Assembly (NCBI RefSeq): GCF_039529835.1
Contig: NZ_CP154262.1
Location: 2,976,001-3,040,000, forward strand
Source: Arthrobacter sp. TMP15
Lineage (GTDB): Bacteria; Actinomycetota; Actinomycetes; Actinomycetales; Micrococcaceae
Direction of reading: 5' to 3'
DNA length: 64,000 nucleotides
Below the pieces are notes generated by a model that worked only from the letters and a program-made list of their open reading frames with translations, was not told where the DNA came from and did no database searches. The stretch's first letter is position 1. Every line of letters begins with the position of its first letter. Shown here piece after piece: positions 43,135-54,510 of the stretch. Both the position numbers and the translations under genes were made by a program.

Positions 43135-43394
43135 CACCCTCGCTTCGCTCGGACGGGGCCCCTCGGCCGCTACCGCTTGCACCCTCCCCAACCCTCGCTT
43201 CGCTCGGACGGGGCCCCTCGGCCGCTACCGCTTGCACCCTCCCCAACCCTCGCTTCGCTCGGACGGGGCCCCTCGGCCGCTACCGCTTGCACCCTCCCCA
43301 ACCCTCGCTTCGCTCGGACGGGGCCCCTCGGCCGCTACCGCTTGCACCCTCCCCAACCCTCGCTTCGCTCGGACGGGGCCCCTCGGCCGCTACG
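43135..43394. repeat. Tandem 55-bp repeats, four full copies and a partial fifth
   Basis: The unit begins ACCCTCGCTTCGCTCGGACG and ends CTTGCACCCTCCCCA. Anchors CGCTTCGCTC fall at 43141, 43196, 43251, 43306 and 43361, exactly 55 bp apart, with essentially identical copies. The reverse complement shares blocks with the 57-bp repeats at 40.8 and 59.9 kb (GTTGGG-AGGG, CCGAGGG-CCC and CGAGC-GCGAG). The last partial copy ends 8 bp before a start codon. Confidence 0.95.
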
Positions 43395-43402
43395 CTTAGT
43401 CC

Positions 43403-44020
43403 ATGACTGACACGGAACTTCGTATGACCGATCATGAGCTTCTTACCCTGTTGTCCATGACCCCCACTGAATCGGCTGCCGTCACGCTGGGTCTGCTCCG
43501 GCTCGACCAGCACGGGGACAATGAACTACTCCATAATGCTGGCCTGACAACATTGTTGGTGCGCGGGTTGGCCGAGCAACAGGCCGAGAAAATTGTTCCC
43601 ATTGAGAAAGCGGCTGTTGTTGGCACAGTGCTCTCCCAAGCTCAGGAGTGGTTGGAGATCTCGCTGACCACCCCAACCAGCAACCATGTACTTTTCGCCG
43701 TGGGTTCCAATGTTGGAGCCGTTCTGCTGAGCATCGGTCCGCATGGTGTGCATGAGATTCAGCCCATCGAATCCGGCCCGGCCATGCTTGAGCTTGGGCT
43801 GCATCTAGGCAATGAGTACCTCACGGGCGCTGCCGAAGGTCTGCCCGCAACAGCAGTAGTTCGGCGCTTACGCGTAGATGCCGAGCCCCTTGTAGCCCAG
43901 CTGACCGCAAACGAGTCCGGTGATTGGATGCTACGCAGCGGATCAGAGTCAGAATTCACCGAGAACAGCTACCCGGCGAGCGAAGCCATGTCCCAGTTCA
44001 AGGCAGCACTGGAAGCTTAA
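43403..44020 (+). CDS. Unknown 205-residue protein between guaB and guaB3
   Basis: 205 residues from the first ATG, which has no ribosome site and lies 8 bp after the 55-bp repeats; a second ATG 21 bp on (GTATGACC) is an alternative. The N-terminal half is helical (DHELLTLLSMTPTESAAVTLGLLRLDQ), the C-terminal half is mixed with strands (LLSIGPHGVHEIQPI, LRVDAEPLVAQL). It has no signal peptide, membrane segment or known motif. The mixed fold resembles actinobacterial sensor-like unknowns next to guaB genes. A terminator-like inverted repeat after its stop now carries an IS3 insertion. Confidence 0.65.
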   Translation: MTDTELRMTDHELLTLLSMTPTESAAVTLGLLRLDQHGDNELLHNAGLTTLLVRGLAEQQAEKIVPIEKAAVVGTVLSQAQEWLEISLTTPTSNHVLFAVGSNVGAVLLSIGPHGVHEIQPIESGPAMLELGLHLGNEYLTGAAEGLPATAVVRRLRVDAEPLVAQLTANESGDWMLRSGSESEFTENSYPASEAMSQFKAALEA

Positions 44021-44148
44021 ACCAATCACCAGTAAAAGCGGCTAACAGCTAACAGCTAAGCCGTTGCGTTTTAGCCGTTGAGGTTGGAGGTGATGACACC
44101 CCGGAGGAATGAACTGCTCCCCGAAAGTTGGACTCGATAAATAAGAGT

Positions 44149-44988
44149 CTACGCAGCCAGTGCCTGAGCCCGATATTCCATCGGACTCAGGCACTGCAGC
44201 GTTAACGAGATGCGGTCGGTGTTATACCAGTGGATATAGTCCCGGAGTTCGGTGGTGAACACTTCTGTGTCAGTGAATTCTTGACGATGGAACATCTCTT
44301 CCTTGAGGTGACCGAAGAAGTTTTCCATTACCGAGTTATCTAAACAGTTGCCCCTGCGCGACATGGATTGGGCCATCTCGGCGTCGCTAAGGAGTTTCTG
44401 CCAGCTGGAGTTTTGGTACTGGAATCCTTGGTCTGAATGCATCATCGGGGTCTCGCCCGGGGCGAGGGTGCCAATCGCAGCGATGAGTGATTCGTTGGTG
44501 AAGGAAACGGTCGGGGACTGGGAAACCGAGTAGGAAACGATCGAGCGGTCAAACAGATCTAACACCGGTGAGAGGTAGACCTTGCGTTCGGCGATTTTGA
44601 ACTCAGTCACGTCGGTCACCCATTTGGTGTTCGGCGCATCGGTTTCGAATTCTCGTTTGAGTAGGTTCTCGGCGATCTTACCGACCTGGCCTTTGTAAGA
44701 GGAATATTTGCGACGGGTACGGACTTTGCAGATCAGGTTCTCCTCACGCATCAGCTTCAGCACGGTCTTGCGTGCGATCTGCCAGCCGTGGCGTCTCAGG
44801 ACTGCGTGGATGCGCCGGTGGCCGTAGCGGCCCTTAGCTACGGTGAAAGCCTCGTGGATCTGAGCTCGAAGCTCAGCGTGCCGGTCAGGGGTTTTGAGTG
44901 CCGCTTGACGGTGGAAAAATGTGGAACGAGCCAATCCCGCTGCTTGAAGCAACAGGGGCAGGGCATGGGATGCCTTGAGGGAAATCAC
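44149..44988 (-). CDS. IS3-family transposase OrfB (DDE integrase domain)
   Basis: 279 residues from the ATG, though translation probably arrives by frameshift from orfA. After an N-terminal HTH_21-like part (GRYGHRRIHAVLRRHGWQIARKTVLKLMREENLI), the rve domain has WVTDVTEF (first Asp), LDLFDRSIVSYSVS, MMHSDQGFQYQ (second Asp) and SRRGNCLDNSVMENFFGHLKEE (Glu). The DDE triad is complete. The end YNTDRISLTLQCLSPMEYR is typical of the IS3 family. No stop or shift interrupts it. Confidence 0.92.
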   Translation of the reverse strand: MISLKASHALPLLLQAAGLARSTFFHRQAALKTPDRHAELRAQIHEAFTVAKGRYGHRRIHAVLRRHGWQIARKTVLKLMREENLICKVRTRRKYSSYKGQVGKIAENLLKREFETDAPNTKWVTDVTEFKIAERKVYLSPVLDLFDRSIVSYSVSQSPTVSFTNESLIAAIGTLAPGETPMMHSDQGFQYQNSSWQKLLSDAEMAQSMSRRGNCLDNSVMENFFGHLKEEMFHRQEFTDTEVFTTELRDYIHWYNTDRISLTLQCLSPMEYRAQALAA

Positions 44989-44999
44989 GGTGCTGACTT

Positions 45000-45491
45000 T
45001 CAGCGCCGTGGTTGGTTCCTCAAGGCCCGTATTTTTTTTAGGTAGGCGTTCTCTGCCGCCAGACGTTCGTTCTCGCGGCGTAGCTTCTCCAGCTCACTGA
45101 CTTCAACCGATAGGGTCTCAGGCACAAATTTGGGCCGGCCCTTGGCCTTGGGGCGCAGGCCCTCCTGGCCATAGTCCCGATAGGCGCGGATCCATGATCG
45201 CAAGAGGCCTAGAGAACTGAGCTGATGCATCTGGGCAAGGTCCTGCAGCGTCCCCTTACCGTCGAGATATTGGCGAACAACCGCCAGCTTGAAATCAAAG
45301 GAATACGCCTGCTTAGTTGTTTTGTTTTCCAATACTGCTCTACCCCAGATCTTGAAACGACTTCTCAACTCGCAAATAGCCGACACGCTGACTCCCAGCC
45401 TTGAGGATACCGCGCGATACCCAAACCCTTCCTCAAACAGATCGACGGCAGCTAGCCGCTGCTCGGCTGTCAATGAACTACGTGGACGCAT
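45000..45491 (-). CDS. IS3-family transposase OrfA (helix-turn-helix, leucine zipper)
   Basis: 163 residues. Two helix-turn-helix units appear (LTAEQRLAAVDLFEEGFGYRAVSSRLGVS and FDFKLAVVRQYLDGKGTLQDLAQMH). A coiled coil follows, SVEVSELEKLRRENERLAAENAYLKK, for oligomerisation. Near the end, eight consecutive A residues (minus strand, 45039-45032) form a slippery site; a -1 shift there opens LKKNTGLEEPTTALKVS into orfB with no stop. The gene begins just inside the right inverted repeat. Confidence 0.92.
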   Translation of the reverse strand: MRPRSSLTAEQRLAAVDLFEEGFGYRAVSSRLGVSVSAICELRSRFKIWGRAVLENKTTKQAYSFDFKLAVVRQYLDGKGTLQDLAQMHQLSSLGLLRSWIRAYRDYGQEGLRPKAKGRPKFVPETLSVEVSELEKLRRENERLAAENAYLKKIRALRNQPRR

Positions 45492-45634
45492 GAAAAACTC
45501 CCCGAAAGTAAGGTACTGAATTATTCAGTCCAACTTTCGGGGAGCAGTTCAGGACCATGGGGTGTCATCACCTCCAACCTCAACGGCGCCGGGCGAAGCT
45601 TAATGAAGACGTTTCGCTAGCCCCACGAAGGGAA

Positions 45635-47299
<1,665 letters not shown>

Positions 47300-47346
47300 T
47301 CATCACATAGAATCAAGCCCACAAACTGGCACGAGAAAGGCCTCCC

Positions 47347-48345
47347 ATGGCGTTGGAGATCCGCATTGTTATCCCATCCGGGGCCGCAGATTCCGTCGAA
47401 GAAATTGCTCGCAACCACCCCGGCGTCTCAGAAATTTCTCGCACTCGGGGTGTATCACTTGTCCCCAAGGGCGACGTCATCGTTTTACAGGCAGTGCGCG
47501 AATCTGTCGAGGGACTGTTGGAAAAGCTGGAAGCCCTCAACATCGCCCAGCAAGGATCCATCAGCGTCAGCTCACCGGAATTGGTTATCTCCGACCGCTT
47601 GGACGAAGTGGAAAAGGAAGTTTCCGGGGACGGTGCCGACGCCATTATTTGGGCCGAAGTTGAAAAGGACACGAATGCCGATTCGAAACTGACCTGGAAC
47701 TATATGCTCTTTCTGATTATCGCCGTGCAGTTGGCTGGGATCGGCATCGTCACCGATTCCACCATCGCCATTGTTGGTGCCATGGTGGTGGGCCCCGAGT
47801 TCGGTCCGTTGGCGGGGTTGGCGTTGGCCGTGGTGGACCGGCGCTGGAAACTGGCCCGGCGCGGCGCCGTAGCACTCATAATCGGGTTCCCAATTGCCAT
47901 CGTTTTGGCGGCCCTGGCCACAATGCTCTCCCTGTGGCTGGGGTTTTTCATCCCGGCTGACGTACTCCGTGAAAACCGTGCCACCGAATTCATCTACCAC
48001 CCAGGACCGTACTCTTTCATTGTGGCTGTGCTTGCCGGTGCGGCTGGAATGCTCTCACTTATCGGACGCAAATCCGCCGCCCTGGTCGGCGTGTTCATTT
48101 CAGTCACAACGATTCCTGCCGCGGGGTATATAGCCGTTGCATTGGTGTTGGGCGAACAGGGCAGGGCTGTTGGCTCGGTGCTGCAACTCTTGGTCAATGT
48201 TTCAGGCATTGTTCTTGCTGCGGTCACTGTGCTTTTCGTTTACCGTATGGCACGACGACGGCGTCCTGGGCCTTCCATCTATTCCGCGGCACACGGGGCT
48301 GCAAATGCCCACAACGTGGGCTCACGTAATCCTTTCCGCCGCTGA
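47347..48345 (+). CDS. DUF389 integral membrane protein
   Basis: 332 residues from ATG with AAAGGCC before it. Residues 1-115 are an N-terminal domain (VIPSGAADSVEEIARNHPGV and RGVSLVPKGDVIVLQAV) of the ferredoxin type. Six or more membrane helices follow, with LAGIGIVTDSTIAIVGAMVVGPEFGPLAGLALAV as the family signature and KSAALVGVFISVTTIPAAGYIAVAL later. The C-terminal tail is basic. DUF389 proteins are suggested transporters, but the substrate is not known. Divergent from guaB. Confidence 0.85.
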   Translation: MALEIRIVIPSGAADSVEEIARNHPGVSEISRTRGVSLVPKGDVIVLQAVRESVEGLLEKLEALNIAQQGSISVSSPELVISDRLDEVEKEVSGDGADAIIWAEVEKDTNADSKLTWNYMLFLIIAVQLAGIGIVTDSTIAIVGAMVVGPEFGPLAGLALAVVDRRWKLARRGAVALIIGFPIAIVLAALATMLSLWLGFFIPADVLRENRATEFIYHPGPYSFIVAVLAGAAGMLSLIGRKSAALVGVFISVTTIPAAGYIAVALVLGEQGRAVGSVLQLLVNVSGIVLAAVTVLFVYRMARRRRPGPSIYSAAHGAANAHNVGSRNPFRR

Positions 48346-48440
48346 ACACTCACCACTGCTGACGGTGTCCTTGCCTCGCGGGTACTGGGAATGTGTCTCA
48401 TATACTGTGTTTGGCGGCAAAGCTAAGGCAGAGTAAGGGC

Positions 48441-50345
48441 ATGGACGCCACACGCCCCCACACCACAGATGCATCCGAGACGACCAGCCCGGTGGCCCGG
48501 GCCTCCACTCAGTTCTCGCTAGTCGCCGCCATCCGGCGATACCCGCTAGTGGCGCTGACTCTCCTAGTTCTGGTTGTTGCCGGCTCGTTGGCTCTTACAG
48601 GCTTAGGTGCGGCTGCCCAGTGGTTGGCGAGTATCTACGCCATAGCGGTCGCGTTCCACCAGGGCATTGGCATGGTCAAGGACATCCTGCGAGGTCATTG
48701 GGGCATTGACATACTCGCTTTGACAGCCATTGTCAGCACAGTCGCTGTCGGGGAATATATTGCCTCTCTGATCATTGTCCTGATGCTCTCCGGTGGTGAA
48801 GCACTGGAGGATTTTGCTGCCGGCCGTGCCCAGCGTGAACTGCGTTCCCTATTGGAGCGGGCACCACTTTCGGCACACCGAGAAGGCCCGGACGGCCTGA
48901 CTGAAGAAATCCCTGTGGCGGAAGTAGAGGTCGGTGATGTCCTCATCATCAAACCGGCAGAAGTGGTTCCAGTTGACGGGACGATGCTCTCTGATTCTGG
49001 TTCCTTCGACGAGTCTGCGTTGACGGGAGAAAGCCTTCCCGTTGACCGGTTTGCCGGTGATCCTGTTATCAGTGGAACAGTCAATGGCTCGGCCGCGCTG
49101 CACATCTTGGTCACAGCGAAGGAATCTGACTCGCAATACAGCCGCATCATTGCCCTGGTCAAAGAGGCCGCAGACAGCAAGGCACCCATGGTCAGATTGG
49201 CGGACCGGTACGCGGTGCCCTTCACCATCGTGGCTCTGGTGCTGGCCGGAATGGCGTGGTTCCTGAGTAAAGATCCGGCCCGCTTTGCCGAGGTCTTGGT
49301 CGTGGCGACTCCGTGTCCGTTGCTGATTGCCGCACCCGTGGCATTCCTTGGCGGTATGAGCCGGGCAGCCAAGGCTGGCATCATCGTGAAAAATGGTGGC
49401 ACACTCGAACAGCTTGGCCGCGTTAAGACAGCAGCTTTCGATAAAACGGGTACCCTGACGGGTGGCCATCCAACGTTGGAGGCGATCACGCCCGCAGGTA
49501 ACTTCTCTGCTGACCGGGTGTTGTCCCTTGCGGCGTCGGCCGAACAATACTCGTCCCACGTTCTCGCGGCAGCCGTCATTGATGCGGCGCAGGCGCAAGG
49601 ACTGGAAATCTATTCTTCAAACAACGCTGTCGAACACGCCACCAACGGGGTTACTGCTACATGCGATGGCAGTGTGGTGGTGGTTGGAAAGTCTGCGTTC
49701 GTGGCGCAGCAGGCCAATAACGTGGTGCTAGCAGCACTTGTGCCCGGCCAGTTGGCTGTTTATGTAGCCATTGACGGAGTCTTCGCTGGCACTCTCCTCA
49801 TGCGGGACCACATACGGGAGAATTCCGCGGCAACGGTCAGCGCGCTGCACTCGCTGGGTGTACGCCATGCCATGATTCTGACAGGGGACGCGCAGTCCAC
49901 GGCCGATCATGTGGGCCGTGCTGCAGGGATCACCGAGATCCGGGCGAATTTACTGCCCGAAGATAAAGTCACCATCGTGAATTCGATGCTTGATCGGCCA
50001 GTGCTGATGGTTGGTGACGGCATCAACGATGCACCAGTTCTTGCCGTGGCTGACGTCGGTATCGCCATGGGTGCCAAAGGTTCCACGGCAGCCAGTGAGT
50101 CTGCTGATGTTGTCATCCTTGTCGATGATCTGGCCAAGGTTGCCCAGTCGGTGGAAATCGGCCAGCGGACTATGAAAATAGCGATCCAAAGCATTTGGAT
50201 CGGGATCATCCTGAGCGTGGGGCTGATGATTCTCGCCGCATTTGGCTACATCCCTGCCGTGGCTGGGGCGCTGGCCCAGGAACTCGTGGATTTGGCCACG
50301 ATCTTGAACGCACTGCGCGCTTTGGTCGTTGGTCGGCGCAAGTAG
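48441..50345 (+). CDS. P1B-type heavy-metal-transporting ATPase with TPCP motif
   Basis: 634 residues from ATG 48441. No N-terminal metal-binding domain is present. The A domain has TGES (195-198). TM6 has T290-PCP (VVATPCPLLIAAPV), the signature assigned to the P1B-5 group, for which Ni2+ and Fe2+ transport is reported; Cu pumps have CPC and Zn pumps CPC(A/S)L. D334 in DKTGTLTG is the phosphorylation site and GDGINDAP closes the P domain. Its C terminus lacks the hemerythrin-like extension of the P1B-5 protein Nia. It is followed by a large hairpin and groEL in convergent orientation. Confidence 0.88.
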   Translation: MDATRPHTTDASETTSPVARASTQFSLVAAIRRYPLVALTLLVLVVAGSLALTGLGAAAQWLASIYAIAVAFHQGIGMVKDILRGHWGIDILALTAIVSTVAVGEYIASLIIVLMLSGGEALEDFAAGRAQRELRSLLERAPLSAHREGPDGLTEEIPVAEVEVGDVLIIKPAEVVPVDGTMLSDSGSFDESALTGESLPVDRFAGDPVISGTVNGSAALHILVTAKESDSQYSRIIALVKEAADSKAPMVRLADRYAVPFTIVALVLAGMAWFLSKDPARFAEVLVVATPCPLLIAAPVAFLGGMSRAAKAGIIVKNGGTLEQLGRVKTAAFDKTGTLTGGHPTLEAITPAGNFSADRVLSLAASAEQYSSHVLAAAVIDAAQAQGLEIYSSNNAVEHATNGVTATCDGSVVVVGKSAFVAQQANNVVLAALVPGQLAVYVAIDGVFAGTLLMRDHIRENSAATVSALHSLGVRHAMILTGDAQSTADHVGRAAGITEIRANLLPEDKVTIVNSMLDRPVLMVGDGINDAPVLAVADVGIAMGAKGSTAASESADVVILVDDLAKVAQSVEIGQRTMKIAIQSIWIGIILSVGLMILAAFGYIPAVAGALAQELVDLATILNALRALVVGRRK

Positions 50346-50353
50346 GAAGCGAA

Positions 50354-50417
50354 AAAGCCGCCGCTTGCGGTTAAAGCCCCCGGTAGCCGGGTGGCTTTAA
50401 CCGCAAGCGGCGGCTTT
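50354..50417. terminator. Large bidirectional terminator hairpin
   Basis: A perfect 25-bp stem, beginning AAAGCCGCCGCTTGCGG at 50354 and mirrored at 50393-50417, encloses a 14-nt loop. Runs of A on the left and T on the right serve as U tracts for both convergent genes, the P-type ATPase and groEL. Confidence 0.92.
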
Positions 50418-50456
50418 CCTAGTGTTCGCCCCGAGAAAACGGGAAGAAGCTAGGGA

Positions 50457-52103
<1,647 letters not shown>

Positions 52104-52159
52104 CTAAGCTACGGTCCCGGTCGCGGGGGCTTTACAAAGTGGTTGTTTGGCGAGGGTCG

Positions 52160-52456
52160 TTACTTAACGACGATGGCCAGTACGTCGCGGGCCGAGAGAA
52201 CGAGCAGCTCTTCGCCACCGGTCTTCACTTCGGTTCCACCGTACTTGGAGTAAATAACGACGTCGCCAACAGCAACATCGATCGGGACACGGTTGCCGTT
52301 GTCATCAACGCGGCCGGGTCCAACTGCCACAACTTCGCCCTCTTGGGGCTTTTCCTTGGCAGTGTCCGGGATGACCAGACCTGATGCGGTGGTCAGCTCG
52401 GCTTCGAGCTGGCGAACAACAATACGATCCTCAAGAGGCTTAATAGAGACCGACAC
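52160..52456 (-). CDS. groS: 10-kDa co-chaperonin GroES
   Basis: 98 residues from the GTG at 52456, with GGAGG 5 nt before; the frame stays open above it but is unrelated. The sequence begins [13 protein letters not shown], with [24 protein letters not shown] and [32 protein letters not shown]. It caps the GroEL ring. It heads the groES-groEL operon, which is preceded by two CIRCE operators. Confidence 0.95.
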   Translation of the reverse strand: MSVSIKPLEDRIVVRQLEAELTTASGLVIPDTAKEKPQEGEVVAVGPGRVDDNGNRVPIDVAVGDVVIYSKYGGTEVKTGGEELLVLSARDVLAIVVK

Positions 52457-52578
52457 TCGGACCTCCCCTTCACATGCGTAAATTTTTTGGATGCCTGGCA
52501 GTCTTTTTCGCCATGTGTGTGGAGTCCAACCGTCGTCGCGGTGCCGGAGGTGCTCCCATGGCCAAGAAGATTGGCAAG

Positions 52579-52604
52579 TTAGCACCCTCGGGTGAGAGTG
52601 CTAA
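52579..52604. promoter_or_regulatory. CIRCE-like operator 1 (HrcA)
   Basis: TTAGCAC and GTGCTAA are exact CIRCE half-site cores. The spacer is 12 bp rather than 13, and the eighth base of the left arm is C rather than T. It is 122 bp upstream of the groES start codon. Confidence 0.75.
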
Positions 52605-52623
52605 CTCGACTCTAGATAGTTGG

Positions 52624-52650
52624 TTAGCACTCGGTCAAGGCGAGTGCCAG
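52624..52650. promoter_or_regulatory. CIRCE operator 2 (HrcA)
   Basis: TTAGCACTC, 9 bp, then GAGTGCCAG: the consensus TTAGCACTC-N9-GAGTGCTAA with two changes at the end of the right arm. With operator 1 it implies tandem HrcA binding and heat-shock control of groES-groEL. It is also within 160 bp of the divergent ABC gene. Confidence 0.85.
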
Positions 52651-52808
52651 ATTCAGCGCCAAAAGTACGACGACGGCGGGCCGGGTTTCGCTCACGGCGC
52701 ACCAAAAGCGGTAGTGCCGGATGCACCTGCGATTGACTGAGGAGAATCCGTCAACAAATCCTTGGTCACAATGCTTCCGGGCTACTTGGACAATGCAAGG
52801 ATAAAGCC

Positions 52809-53699
52809 ATGACCCCCAGTCCTGTGCAATTGCGCGAACTCAAAAAGTCCTATGGCACCTTCACCGCCGTTGACGGCATCTCCTTCGATATTGGCGAGGG
52901 CGAAACTTTTGCCCTGCTCGGTCCCAACGGTGCCGGTAAAAGCACCACCATTGAGATCCTGGAAGGCTACCGAAACAGGACCAGTGGCGACGCTCAAGTG
53001 CTGGGGGTGGACCCCCAAGTCGGTGGGAGGGCGTGGAAAGAGAAACTGGGGATCGTGCTTCAATCCAGCGGTGAGAGCGGAAATGTCACGGTGCTGGAGC
53101 AACTGACGCACTTCGCTGGCTATTACCCCAACCCGCGCAAGGTTGCCGATGTCATTGAAGCCGTGGGGCTGGCAGGCAAGGCAAAGTCCCGGATCAGCAA
53201 GCTCTCCGGAGGACAGCGCCGCCGTGTGGATGTTGCTTTAGGAATCATCGGCCGGCCCAGACTTTTGTTCTTGGATGAACCCACCACGGGTTTTGATCCT
53301 GAGGCCAGACACCATTTTTGGGACTTGATCAACCAACTTAAAGACGAAGGCACAACCATTTTATTGACTACCCATTATCTTGACGAGGCCGCCACCTTGG
53401 CCGATCGCGCAGGGGTGATCATCGGGGGCAAATTAGTAGACATTGGCCCTATCGATGAGATTGGTGGGCAAGAGGCAAAGGTGCCATCTGTGCGGTGGCG
53501 GCAGGACGGCGTCGTCCGTGTTGAACGAACCACAGCACCAGCTGCATTAGCCGCACGGCTGTTTGCTGAACATGGCGGTGAGGTACCGGGGCTTGAAATC
53601 ACTCGACCCAGCTTGGAAGACATCTATCTGGATATGGTGAAAAACCATTCCGCGGCACAGAAGTCGCCCGAGCCGGTCCCCGCTGGAGGTGTGGCATGA
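52809..53699 (+). CDS. ABC-2 type exporter, ATP-binding subunit
   Basis: 296 residues from ATG with AAGGA 7 nt before. The Walker A is GPNGAGKST, the signature LSGGQRRRVDVALGI, the Walker B LLFLDEPTTGFD and the switch His in TTHYLDEA. A C-terminal DUF4162-like extension follows. This is the NodI/DrrA type of single-domain drug or lipid exporter ATPase. Its stop overlaps the permease start by 4 bp (ATGA). The 0.35-kb promoter region is shared with groES. Confidence 0.9.
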   Translation: MTPSPVQLRELKKSYGTFTAVDGISFDIGEGETFALLGPNGAGKSTTIEILEGYRNRTSGDAQVLGVDPQVGGRAWKEKLGIVLQSSGESGNVTVLEQLTHFAGYYPNPRKVADVIEAVGLAGKAKSRISKLSGGQRRRVDVALGIIGRPRLLFLDEPTTGFDPEARHHFWDLINQLKDEGTTILLTTHYLDEAATLADRAGVIIGGKLVDIGPIDEIGGQEAKVPSVRWRQDGVVRVERTTAPAALAARLFAEHGGEVPGLEITRPSLEDIYLDMVKNHSAAQKSPEPVPAGGVA

Positions 53700-54508
53700 G
53701 CACGTTGGCGCTGGGTACCTCCCGAATTGGGTACGAACTAAAACTCTATTTCCGCCAGGGCGACTCGGTATTTTTCACGTTCCTGTTCCCCATCTTAATG
53801 CTCTCCGTTTTTGCCGTGGCGTTCAGCACCAGCGGCAACATCGGTGAGGCTCCGGACGGCAGTGGCGGCATCAGCTTTGCCGCATTTTATGTTCCCGGCA
53901 TGGTGGCCGCTGGCATGCTGCTTAGCGGAGTACAGAATCTTGGCGTGGACATTGCTGGGGAAAAAGGCGACGGGACGCTCAAACGTTTGGGCGGCACTCC
54001 CTTACCGGTTTTTTCTTACTTCATGGGCAAGATTGGCATGGTGCTTGTCAGCTCCGTTTTCCAGGTGATTCTGCTGTTGCTTGTGGCCCGCTTCGTCTTC
54101 AGCGTTGAGCTGCCCACCGATCCTGCCAAGTGGCTGATTTTTGCGTGGGTGTTCCTTTTTGGTGTGATCACCAGCTGCGTACTGGGTATTGCCCTCTCGG
54201 CCCTGCCCCGTTCGGGGAAAAGTGCTACCGCTGTGGTGATTCCCATTGTCTTGTTGTTGCAGTTCATTTCAGGGGTTTACCTGAACTTTGCACAACTGCC
54301 GAGCTGGCTACAAAACATCGCCAGCATCTTCCCTTTGAAATGGATGGCTCAGGGGATGCGCAGCGTGTTCCTTCCGGAGTCATTTGAGGTGATGGAGTCA
54401 GGCGGTTCCTGGGATCTTGGACTCGTGGCCTTGATCATGGGCGTCTGGTTAGTGGTTGGCTTGATCCTTTGCCGCGCTACGTTCCGATGGATCCGCAAGG
54501 ATACGTAG
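53696..54508 (+). CDS. ABC-2 type exporter, permease subunit
   Basis: 270 residues. About six membrane helices; an extracytoplasmic stretch GNIGEAPDGSGGI follows TM1, and the ABC-2 marks FYVPGMVAAGMLLSGVQNL, EKGDGTLKRLGGTPLP and the later SGVYLNFAQLPSWLQNIASIFPLKW are visible. It pairs with the ATPase gene. The substrate, possibly an antibiotic or a lipid, is unknown. Its stop is two bases from that of the siderophore ATPase gene on the other strand. Confidence 0.88.
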   Translation: MSTLALGTSRIGYELKLYFRQGDSVFFTFLFPILMLSVFAVAFSTSGNIGEAPDGSGGISFAAFYVPGMVAAGMLLSGVQNLGVDIAGEKGDGTLKRLGGTPLPVFSYFMGKIGMVLVSSVFQVILLLLVARFVFSVELPTDPAKWLIFAWVFLFGVITSCVLGIALSALPRSGKSATAVVIPIVLLLQFISGVYLNFAQLPSWLQNIASIFPLKWMAQGMRSVFLPESFEVMESGGSWDLGLVALIMGVWLVVGLILCRATFRWIRKDT

Positions 54509-54510
54509 TA

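Larger units (their letters stand above)
44109..45551 (-). mobile_element. Intact IS3-family (IS150-like) insertion sequence
   Basis: 1443 bp. Terminal inverted repeats TGAACTGCTCCCCGAAAGTT match perfectly over about 24 bp at 44110 and at 45551. A 3-bp direct repeat GGA flanks the element if its left boundary is set at 44109, consistent with the 3-bp duplications of IS150-type elements. It carries orfA and orfB on the minus strand with a slippery A8 run for fusion. It looks recent and active: both frames are intact. Confidence 0.92.
44074..45587. repeat. 29-bp perfect inverted repeat split by the IS3 element
   Basis: The left arm 44074-44102 begins GCCGTTGAGGTTGGAGG. The right arm 45559-45587 is its exact reverse complement. 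They lie just outside the IS with 6-7 bp of unmatched sequence on each side. Without the IS, the two arms would close a 29-bp hairpin with a 10-nt loop (GGAGGACCAT), placed between the convergent 43403 gene and guaB. It may have been a terminator. Confidence 0.9.

Noticed and set aside
43135-43394. CRISPR-like appearance of the 55-bp direct repeats
   Set aside because: The copies are contiguous without variable spacers and no cas genes are present; this is a tandem repeat array.
42953-43399. Open frames of about 148 codons through the repeat array
   Set aside because: The protein is a translation of the 55-bp repeat; all three plus frames stay open because the unit lacks stops and shifts frame with each copy.
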